From: Candidatus Gastranaerophilales bacterium
GTDB taxonomy: Bacteria > Cyanobacteriota > Vampirovibrionia > Gastranaerophilales > Gastranaerophilaceae
DNA: 10,590 nt
Direction: 5' to 3'
Assembly: GCA_944324205.1 (NCBI GenBank)
Contig: CALUVK010000048.1
Span: 1 to 10,590, forward strand
Position numbers and translations under genes: made by a program. Within the stretch, counting starts at the first letter, position 1; each line of letters opens with the position of its first letter. Positions 1 through 5,511 of the stretch are shown piece by piece. A model generated the notes under the pieces. The model had not been told where the DNA came from. It worked only from the letters and a program-made list of their open reading frames with translations, and did no database searches.

Positions 1-4
1 TATT

Positions 5-77
5 AGCGGAAGACGAGACTCGAACTCGCGACAGTCTGCTTGGAAGGCAGATACTCTACCAACTGAGCTACTTCCGC
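5..77 (-). tRNA. tRNA-Gly, anticodon UCC
   Basis: Read on the minus strand, the 73 nt fold into a full cloverleaf. The acceptor stem is GCGGAAG (77-71) with CTTCCGC (12-6). The D stem is GCTC/GAGT with loop AGTTGGTA. The anticodon stem is TCTGC/GCAGA with loop CTTCCAA, which puts anticodon TCC at 44-42. There is a 5-nt variable loop, and the T arm is GCGAG-TTCGAGT-CTCGT. The discriminator base is U, as expected for bacterial tRNA-Gly. The anticodon reads GGA, and GGG by wobble. The 3' CCA is not encoded (the gene is followed by AAT), so it must be added after transcription. The gene lies downstream of pilO on the same strand, separated by the tandem repeat. I see no clear promoter immediately upstream, and readthrough from the pilus operon is possible. 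The first 18 nt of the gene are duplicated in the adjacent repeat. Confidence 0.97.
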
Positions 78-119
78 TCATATTAACTTTTCAATTTTTC
101 GGCTCAGTTGGTAGAGTAT
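51..119. repeat. 18-bp perfect inverted repeat of the tRNA D-arm
   Basis: Positions 51-68 (nt 10-27 of the tRNA, covering the whole D arm and the first base of the anticodon stem) are exactly reverse-complementary to 102-119. The arms are 33 bp apart, and the loop contains the tRNA 5' acceptor strand. In a minus-strand precursor the leader would pair with the tRNA D arm. In unit 2 the equivalent pairing shrinks to 8 bp (191-198 with 234-241), because that unit lacks the rest of the tRNA and carries the g-to-a change. Conserved D-arm sequence alone could give about 15 matching bases, but the match also covers the TAT that follows, which points to this tRNA as the source. Confidence 0.9.
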
Positions 120-369
120 ATATCTTAGATACGTTCGGCTACTCTGCAACTTTACCTATTTCGTACCATAACCCAATCGCCTCACTTTGGCAACTGAGCT
201 ACTTCCGCTCATATTAACTTTTCAATTTTTCGACTCAGTTGGTAGAGTATATATCTTAGATACGTTCGGCTACTCTGCAACTTTACCTATTTCGTACCAT
301 AACCCAACCGCCTCACTTTGGCAACTGAGCTACTTCCGCTCATATTAACTTTTCAATTTTTCGACTCAG
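60..369. repeat. 131-bp tandem repeat carrying a tRNA 5' fragment, 2.4 copies
   Basis: Unit 1 is 60-190, unit 2 is 191-321, and partial unit 3 is 322-369 (48 bp). Units 1 and 2 differ at only two places (g102/a233 and t177/c308), and the partial third copy is identical to the start of unit 2. Each unit begins with the 18 bp that, on the minus strand, are the first 18 nt of the tRNA-Gly gene (acceptor strand plus start of the D arm). The array therefore begins inside the tRNA, and the upstream copies are tRNA 5' stubs. Each full unit also holds an inverted D-arm-like segment and a shorter hairpin (113-118 with 140-145 in unit 1). I find no open reading frame of note. The remaining spacer, 370-430, shows no gene and no convincing terminator. 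This could be a recent slippage or template-switch duplication, a remnant of integration at the tRNA, or an assembly artefact. Confidence 0.93.
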
Positions 370-430
370 GAAATCATTAAATCCAGACCCGATAAAACAA
401 TTCTATCTGCTAAAAATTATTTTTCAAGTC

Positions 431-1084
431 TTATTGAGGTAATGGTGTTTCAGCACCATCTAGAGCCGCTTCTGAAGCACCCTGAGATTCTGAAGTATCC
501 TCCTCTGAAGGTGCTGTGTGAGCATAAAGTCTTAAACTCAACGTTGTTAATAAGATTTTTTTATCTTTTTCATAAGGTTTTACATCAATTTCATTAATTT
601 TTATATAATACGGATATTGATACAAATCTTGTAAAAGTTTACCCAGATTTACATAATTAGATACCAATTCCATATTTACGTCACAAACAAAATATACGTC
701 CTTGCCAGCCTGAACAAATTTATCAGAATTAGGATTATAAGTATAATCAATAGCTTTTATCTTTACAGAATTTGCATGAACCATCTCTATGACATCATTA
801 TAGAGCGTAAAGAATAAAGTATCATCACCCAAACCTGATTCTACTGGTGAAAATAATTTCTTTAAAGCCGAAACATTAGACTTATTAATCTGTTCGATTC
901 TTGATTTTACAATACTCAGCTCTTTATTTTTACCATCCTTCTTTGATGTCAAATCTTGTATTTCAGTTTGTAAACCTTTTAATTCATCAACTTTTGGAAC
1001 AATTGATTTATAAGCAAAAGCAATAAGTCCTGCTACCAAAACACAAAAAATAATTACACCATAATACTTTTTATATTTATCCAT
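431..1084 (-). CDS. pilO: PilO-like type IV pilus inner-membrane alignment protein
   Basis: This 217-residue protein has the PilO layout. It has a short cytoplasmic N-terminus, one membrane anchor at about residues 8-25, a charged coiled coil at about 30-70, and then a periplasmic region of about 90-191 with alternating strands and helices that fits the ferredoxin-like PilO fold. It ends in an acidic Ser/Glu/Ala-rich tail (about 192-217). PilO forms a heterodimer with PilN and links the cytoplasmic PilM ring to the outer parts of the pilus machine. Sequence conservation in this family is weak. The call rests on topology, length and its place directly after a PilM-PilN gene, 15 bp downstream and probably co-transcribed. 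The ATG is preceded by AAGGA at a 10-nt spacing. It could instead belong to a type II secretion or other pilus-like system, where GspM plays the same role. Confidence 0.82.
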   Translation of the reverse strand: MDKYKKYYGVIIFCVLVAGLIAFAYKSIVPKVDELKGLQTEIQDLTSKKDGKNKELSIVKSRIEQINKSNVSALKKLFSPVESGLGDDTLFFTLYNDVIEMVHANSVKIKAIDYTYNPNSDKFVQAGKDVYFVCDVNMELVSNYVNLGKLLQDLYQYPYYIKINEIDVKPYEKDKKILLTTLSLRLYAHTAPSEEDTSESQGASEAALDGAETPLPQ

Positions 1085-1093
1085 TTTTAATCA

Positions 1094-1099
1094 GTCCTT
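1094..1099 (-). promoter_or_regulatory. Ribosome binding site of pilO
   Basis: The minus strand reads TAA-AAGGAC here: the Shine-Dalgarno sequence follows the stop codon of the pilMN gene without a gap and lies 10 nt before the pilO ATG. This arrangement favours translational coupling of the two genes. Confidence 0.7.
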
Positions 1100-2746
1100 T
1101 TATTTTATATCTTCAATATCAGGCAAAGCGCCGCTATCTGCATTATTATCGTCTTTCTTCAAATCATTTTTTGAGACTTCCGGTTCATCAGATATTCTAA
1201 ATTCGTAAAAATCTGCATTTAAAGAAGTCAAAATTGAATCAGTATCAAACTCCGCATTCTCGTCTAGAGTTTGAATTTTAGCACTAGAAGCCAAGCCTAG
1301 TTTTTGAAGCTTAATCTGAGAGTCCGGATTATAATCTTTTACACTTCTAAAGAAAGCGTAAACACTCTCTAAATTATCAGCTTGACCTTCTATAGTTGTT
1401 TTATCAGAAAGCTTAAGATGCGTAAGCCAGAGCTTTTTAGGTATTTCAGTACCAACTATTGTATAATAAGAATATATATTCTTATTATGCGTAAGTCCCA
1501 TCTTAATTTCAAAACCTTCATCAAACATACTTGTTGATATAGCATTATTTTCTTTTAAGAATTTTTCGATATCTGCAATTTCTCGTTCTAATTTTTCTTT
1601 TTCATTATTCAAAATGCTAATATTAGTTGCTAGATATATATAACCCGCTATTGACGGTATCAAAACTACAAGAGCAACAATAATTAGAGCAACCAATAAG
1701 TTTTGATTGGACAGCACAATTGTCCTACCGGCCAAATGTAATTCCGGCGGCTGCTCTTGAAGATATATATCACCTAATGTTTTATTAAATAAGTTGAAGT
1801 TAACAGTTGTTAAAGCTTCAAAATCTTTATATAATGCCGTACCAATTATATCCAAAGAAATTGTTGCAGCAAGAGCTTCATCTACCTCGGGACCAACTTC
1901 CATAAAGGCTTCTTTTGAAAAACTGTTTGCTTCTTGATGTATAATCGGCGCAGAATAAGTAAGTTTGCTGGCAAGAACTTCTGCACTTATAATATTTGTT
2001 TTTGACACAACGCACAAATATTTTGAGGGTAAGTTCTTTAAAAGCGGAGTTACAGCATTTATTACTGTTGAATAATTTTCAGCATCTCCAAGTACCGCAC
2101 CAATGCTAATTTTTTCTTCATACGCGTCTACAAAATTTCTACCGTTCATCGGTACAACTCTGCAGCAGAAACTTTCCACTATAAGCATTACCCAAGAAAC
2201 ATTAGGTTCAGCATTAACCCTTTCTTTTATTATTAGCGCTCTTAATACAGAGTTAATAGATTCATCAACAGCATAAAGCTTATAACCTAAATCTTTAATA
2301 AGCATTGCAATTTCAACCAGCACATTCTTTTGCGCTGCTATATATGCAATTTTATTAAATTGAATAGTAGAATTTGGGAGCTGAACAGCACTAATGCCGG
2401 GTTCTGACTCCTTAAAGAACGGATTCTCAGCTAATTCTTCATCCAATGCATTAGTAATCTGTTCTTCATCTAACGCCGCAGGAAAATCATTAACCTTAAA
2501 GCTTACTGTCGGAATATTTAAAATAATATTTGCACCTTTTGGAATTTGCAAATCAATAAACAAATCTTGTAAAGATTCCTTAAAAATATCCATATCAGCG
2601 ATTTCACGCCTGTTAATATCATACTCAAGAGGTCTGACACCGTATTTAAGTACGGTTTGCGTTGCAAAATCTATCTGTGCGACCTCTAATCCCACTTCCG
2701 GAGTCACAGATACGCCTACTATTACACTCTTCTTAAATAAATCCAT
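1100..2746 (-). CDS. pilMN: PilM-PilN fusion, type IV pilus assembly platform protein
   Basis: At 548 residues this is too long for either PilM or PilN (each usually about 350 or 200) but close to their sum. Residues 1-310 follow the PilM actin-like layout. A linker at about 312-325 contains VNFNLFN, resembling the (I/V)NLLP motif with which free PilN starts and which docks into PilM. A membrane segment follows at about 349-372, then a coiled coil at about 375-402. The periplasmic part (about 425-520) is PilN-like, with IPKKLWLTHL and the ADNLESVYAFFRSV stretch typical of PilN. The tail is acidic. In the family, cytoplasmic PilM binds the PilN N-terminus at the inner membrane; here both are covalently joined. 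The usual actin-type phosphate motifs look eroded: VGVSVTPE where DIGSS is expected near residue 11, and IVES near 189 where DIGA is expected. The start is ATG after AGGAAG. The gene heads the operon with pilO. The fusion is seen directly; loss of ATP binding is inferred. Confidence 0.85.
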   Translation of the reverse strand: MDLFKKSVIVGVSVTPEVGLEVAQIDFATQTVLKYGVRPLEYDINRREIADMDIFKESLQDLFIDLQIPKGANIILNIPTVSFKVNDFPAALDEEQITNALDEELAENPFFKESEPGISAVQLPNSTIQFNKIAYIAAQKNVLVEIAMLIKDLGYKLYAVDESINSVLRALIIKERVNAEPNVSWVMLIVESFCCRVVPMNGRNFVDAYEEKISIGAVLGDAENYSTVINAVTPLLKNLPSKYLCVVSKTNIISAEVLASKLTYSAPIIHQEANSFSKEAFMEVGPEVDEALAATISLDIIGTALYKDFEALTTVNFNLFNKTLGDIYLQEQPPELHLAGRTIVLSNQNLLVALIIVALVVLIPSIAGYIYLATNISILNNEKEKLEREIADIEKFLKENNAISTSMFDEGFEIKMGLTHNKNIYSYYTIVGTEIPKKLWLTHLKLSDKTTIEGQADNLESVYAFFRSVKDYNPDSQIKLQKLGLASSAKIQTLDENAEFDTDSILTSLNADFYEFRISDEPEVSKNDLKKDDNNADSGALPDIEDIK

Positions 2747-2811
2747 GCCTGTTTCTTCCTATTTTTTTTTATTGTACAATAAAATTTAAATTTTGTACAC
2801 AGGATAAATAG
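2747..2811. promoter_or_regulatory. Divergent promoter region between pilMN and nadA
   Basis: This 65-bp gap separates two outward-reading operons. ATTGTACAAT at 2771-2780 is a perfect palindrome that presents the -10-like hexamer TACAAT on both strands. On the minus strand, TGTACA (2799-2794), a 17-bp spacer and TACAAT (2776-2771) make a plausible sigma-70 promoter for pilMN with a leader of roughly 18 nt. On the plus strand, TACAAT (2775-2780) could serve nadA, but its -35 region (about 2752-2757) is poor. The two TGTACA boxes (2773-2778 and 2794-2799) start 21 bp apart, two helical turns, flanking the AT palindrome AAAATTTAAATTTT (2781-2794). They could also be an operator. AGGA at 2801-2804 is the nadA ribosome binding site. 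Confidence 0.5.
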
Positions 2812-3720
2812 ATGAAAAATTTGATTGAAAAAATAAAAAAATTAAAAGAAGAGAAAAACGCAATAATTCTTGCACATAGTTACCAGAATATAGAAGTTGA
2901 TGAGGTTGCAGATTTTGTTGGCGACTCTCTTTACCTGAGCAAGCAGGCTGAAAAAACAAATGCCAGTATTATCGTCTTTGCAGGAGTATATTTCATGGCA
3001 CAAACTGCAAAAATTATTTCTCCTGAGAAAAAAGTTCTACTTCCAAATCTCAATGCCGGATGCCTTATGGCAGATATGATTAACCACGAACAAATTATTA
3101 AGTTCAAAAAAAAATACCCTGGAATTCCGGTTGTATGTTATATTAACTCTACCGCTGAAGTAAAAGCAGAATGCGATATTTGCTGCACTAGCTCTAATGC
3201 TTTAGAAATTGTAAAGAGTCTTAACACTCCGCAGGTATTATTTGTTCCGGATGCGAACTTAGGTAAATGGATAGAAAAACAGCTTCAAGGAGTTGAAGTC
3301 ATTACATATAACGGGAATTGCCCCGTGCATCATAATATTAAGAAAGAAGATATTGAGCATGCCAGAAAAAAATATCCGCATGCTAAAATTCTTATTCATC
3401 CTGAATGCAAACCGGAAGTAAGCATACTTGGAGATTTTGTCGGTAGTACAAGCGGCATTATTGATTTCGTAAAGAAAAGCTCAGACAAACAATTTGTTAT
3501 TGTGACTGAAAAAGGAGTTTCTGACAGATTAAAACGAGATTATCCAGATAGAGAATTTATTCTAATAAAAGATAACATGCTCTGTGAAAGTATGAAACTA
3601 ACAACTCTGGAAGAAATTTGGCATGCTCTAGAATATGAAGTTAACGAAATAAAACTTGATGAAGACGTAAGAAAACTTAGTTACAATTGTATAGACAGAA
3701 TGCTAAAGGTATCAGTATAA
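2812..3720 (+). CDS. nadA: Quinolinate synthase NadA
   Basis: NadA condenses iminoaspartate (from aspartate oxidation) with dihydroxyacetone phosphate to make quinolinate, the first pyridine intermediate of de novo NAD synthesis, in the cytoplasm. The 302-residue length matches the short NadA group. Three pseudo-repeated domains are visible. The three family cysteines that hold the oxygen-sensitive [4Fe-4S] cluster are placed as expected: Cys84 in NAGC, Cys170 in GNCP and Cys258 in NMLCES. Active-site elements include AHSYQ (21-25), GDS (37-39), NST (112-114), HPEC (196-199) and TEKG (232-235). The additional cysteines 121, 124 and 125 in the CDICC stretch are also common in the family. The start is ATG with AGGA 7 nt upstream. 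The partner genes nadB and nadC are not in the window. The gene heads a plus-strand run in which rlmB overlaps its stop codon by one base. Confidence 0.97.
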   Translation: MKNLIEKIKKLKEEKNAIILAHSYQNIEVDEVADFVGDSLYLSKQAEKTNASIIVFAGVYFMAQTAKIISPEKKVLLPNLNAGCLMADMINHEQIIKFKKKYPGIPVVCYINSTAEVKAECDICCTSSNALEIVKSLNTPQVLFVPDANLGKWIEKQLQGVEVITYNGNCPVHHNIKKEDIEHARKKYPHAKILIHPECKPEVSILGDFVGSTSGIIDFVKKSSDKQFVIVTEKGVSDRLKRDYPDREFILIKDNMLCESMKLTTLEEIWHALEYEVNEIKLDEDVRKLSYNCIDRMLKVSV

Positions 3721-3722
3721 TG
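3705..3722 (+). promoter_or_regulatory. Ribosome binding site and TAATG junction deciding the rlmB start
   Basis: AAAGG (3705-3709) lies 10 nt before ATG 3720-3722. That ATG shares its A with the nadA stop (TAATG). The same frame stays open upstream to a TTG at 3687, but this would give a longer, family-atypical N-terminus inside nadA and has no better ribosome site. The overlapping ATG is therefore chosen, and it suggests translational coupling. Confidence 0.75.
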
Positions 3723-4469
3723 GAAAACACTGTAATATATGGCAAAAATGCTGTAATAGAAGCTTTAGAAACTGGAAACAGAGAATTTAATAAAATCCTT
3801 ATTTCCCAAACATCAAGAGCAGATGTTAAGATTGAAAAAATTAAAGAGCTTGCGAAAGAACAAGGCATAATTTTCCAGTTTGTAGCTGCACAAAAACTTA
3901 ACCAATTTGTACCAGACGGCAAACATCAGGGAGTTATTGCACAAATTTCTCCCGTTAAATATGTCGCTTTAGATGATTTCATTGAACATATTGGCGGCAA
4001 TGTCGTCATTCTGGACGGCGTTGAAGACTCACATAATGTCGGCGCAATAATAAGAACTGCAGTATGTGCTGGAATTAAAGGAATAATTCTACCTTCCCGC
4101 CGCGGTGTTTTAATCAATTCAACGGTCGAAAAAACGAGTGCAGGTGCAGTAAATCATATTTCAATAATAAAAGTAAACAGCCTAACCGGAGCAGTTCAAA
4201 AATTAAAAGAAAACAACTACTGGGTAATTGCATCAGACCATCATGCAAAAGATAATTATTATGATATTGATTATTCAGACATGAACTTTGCACTAATTAT
4301 GGGAGCAGAACATGCCGGAATCTCAAAGTCATTACTAAAACTTGCAGACTTTAAAATTAAAATTCCAATGTTAACAAATTTTAATTCTTTAAATGTTTCT
4401 AATGCTGCTGCTATAATATTATTTGAGAGCATCAGAGAGCGGAAAAAAATAACTGAAGTGACTGAGTAA
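3720..4469 (+). CDS. rlmB: SpoU/TrmH-family RNA 2'-O-methyltransferase, RlmB-like
   Basis: This SPOUT methyltransferase is predicted to transfer methyl from S-adenosylmethionine to a ribose 2'-O, most likely a guanosine of the 23S rRNA peptidyl-transferase region (G2251 in E. coli). From the chosen start it is 249 residues, normal for RlmB. Residues 4-80 are the SpoU substrate-binding domain, beginning VIYGKNAVIEAL. The trefoil-knot domain follows with all three signature motifs. Motif 1 is LDGVEDSHNVGAIIRTA (98-114, with Asn106 and Arg112). Motif 2 is MGAEHAGIS (194-202). Motif 3 is IPM...SLNVSNAAA (215-231). The knotted dimer should bind the cofactor between motifs 2 and 3. The gene overlaps the nadA stop by one base and is followed 32 bp later by the sigma factor gene. 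Other SpoU enzymes (TrmH, or the tRNA/rRNA enzyme YsgA) are alternatives, but the RlmB-type N-terminal domain argues for RlmB. Confidence 0.9.
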   Translation: MENTVIYGKNAVIEALETGNREFNKILISQTSRADVKIEKIKELAKEQGIIFQFVAAQKLNQFVPDGKHQGVIAQISPVKYVALDDFIEHIGGNVVILDGVEDSHNVGAIIRTAVCAGIKGIILPSRRGVLINSTVEKTSAGAVNHISIIKVNSLTGAVQKLKENNYWVIASDHHAKDNYYDIDYSDMNFALIMGAEHAGISKSLLKLADFKIKIPMLTNFNSLNVSNAAAIILFESIRERKKITEVTE

Positions 4470-4501
4470 CTAAATATCTGAGTGACTAAGAGGATAATAA
4501 C

Positions 4502-5500
4502 ATGACGAAGAAAAGCGAAACACTAAACATAATGGCTGACGATATTTCGGACGAAGGAGTCGATTTTAACAGTCTTGAACCTATAGAGGACGATGATGAC
4601 TCTATCGCAATTGAAGAGCCTAAAACACAGGAAAGTTTATCATCTGTTAACTCGGATGATTCCGTAAGAATTTACCTTCAACAAATCGGTAAAATCCCAC
4701 TTCTGTCTCCGGAAGAAGAGCTTGAAGTCGCCAAAAAGATTTATGAAACTCATAGTGAAATCGCAAGAAAAGTCCTTATTAACGCAAATTTGAGACTTGT
4801 AGTAAGTATTGCTAAAAAATATATAGGACGGGGACTTTCATTTCTAGACTTAATTCAAGAAGGAAATATGGGTTTAATTAAAGCTACAGAAAAATTTGAT
4901 TATACAAAAGGATACAAGTTTTCTACTTATGCTACCTGGTGGATACAACAGTCGATTACAAGAGCAATTGCAGATAAAGCCAGAATCATAAGATTACCTA
5001 TACATCTAATTGAATCAATTAATAAAATAAAAAAAGCAACAATGGATCTAACAACCGAACTTGGCAGAATTCCTAACAAACAGGAAATTGCTGATAAAAT
5101 GGGTATTACTGTAAGCAAATTAACATCAATTATCAAATCAACCCAATCTACAATCAGCATAGACACTCCTACCGGGCAAAAAGATGATTCTAATAAAATT
5201 ATTGATTATATTGTAGATGAATCAACTATTGCACCAGATTCTCTTGTTTCACAGGAAAGTATGCTAGATGATATTAAAAGTATGCTTGAACAATTAAGTC
5301 CCAAAGAACGGGATGTTCTAATTTTAAGATTTGGACTTAACAATAATGGAAACAAAAAAACTTTGGATGAAATTGGTTCAATTTACGGTGTATCAAGAGA
5401 AAGAATAAGACAAATTGAAAACAGGGCTATTTCAAAATTAAAAAAACTGTGTAAAAATAAAAACTTAACTTCCGGGTTAAAAAATTATTTTGGAAATTAA
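4502..5500 (+). CDS. rpoD: RNA polymerase sigma factor, RpoD/SigA type
   Basis: This sigma-70 protein directs RNA polymerase to housekeeping promoters. The 332 residues contain an acidic N-terminus (1-50, including EDDDDS) in place of a full region 1.1. Region 1.2 is at about 52-83 (SVRIYLQQIGKIPLLSPEEE). Region 2 is at about 87-170, with the RpoC-binding helix DLIQEGNMGL and the -10-binding segment TYATWWIQQSITRAIADKAR. Region 3 is at about 170-245, and region 4 at about 258-318 with TLDEIGSIYGVSRERIRQIE. The residues matching E. coli Gln437, Thr440, Arg584, Glu585 and Arg588 are all present (Gln150, Thr153, Arg299, Glu300, Arg303), so TTGACA/TATAAT-like promoters are expected. Residue 149 is Gln where E. 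coli has Arg436. The start ATG has AAGAGGA 7 nt upstream. It could be the primary factor or a closely related group 2 factor; without the genome I cannot tell which. Confidence 0.92.
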   Translation: MTKKSETLNIMADDISDEGVDFNSLEPIEDDDDSIAIEEPKTQESLSSVNSDDSVRIYLQQIGKIPLLSPEEELEVAKKIYETHSEIARKVLINANLRLVVSIAKKYIGRGLSFLDLIQEGNMGLIKATEKFDYTKGYKFSTYATWWIQQSITRAIADKARIIRLPIHLIESINKIKKATMDLTTELGRIPNKQEIADKMGITVSKLTSIIKSTQSTISIDTPTGQKDDSNKIIDYIVDESTIAPDSLVSQESMLDDIKSMLEQLSPKERDVLILRFGLNNNGNKKTLDEIGSIYGVSRERIRQIENRAISKLKKLCKNKNLTSGLKNYFGN

Positions 5501-5511
5501 CAGAGGACATA

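Noticed and set aside
102..150. Second, decayed tRNA gene on the plus strand
   Set aside because: Only the D-arm segment matches a tRNA. No acceptor stem, anticodon stem or T arm can be paired around it, so an inverted copy of the tRNA-Gly D arm is the simpler reading.
60..369. CRISPR array
   Set aside because: The unit is 131 bp and repeats as a whole; there are no short repeats separated by unique spacers and no cas genes.
370..430. Rho-independent terminator after pilO
   Set aside because: Only a weak A5/T5 pairing with no GC stem is present, so no terminator is called.
2394..2789. Plus-strand open frame opposite the start of pilMN
   Set aside because: It is complementary to the PilM-like coding region, is Ser/Lys-rich low-complexity in character, and runs through the divergent promoter; it is not a credible gene.
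3687..3719. Longer N-terminus for the rlmB product starting at TTG 3687
   Set aside because: The extension lies within nadA, adds residues not typical of the family, and the ATG at 3720 has an AAAGG site and the common TAATG coupling arrangement.
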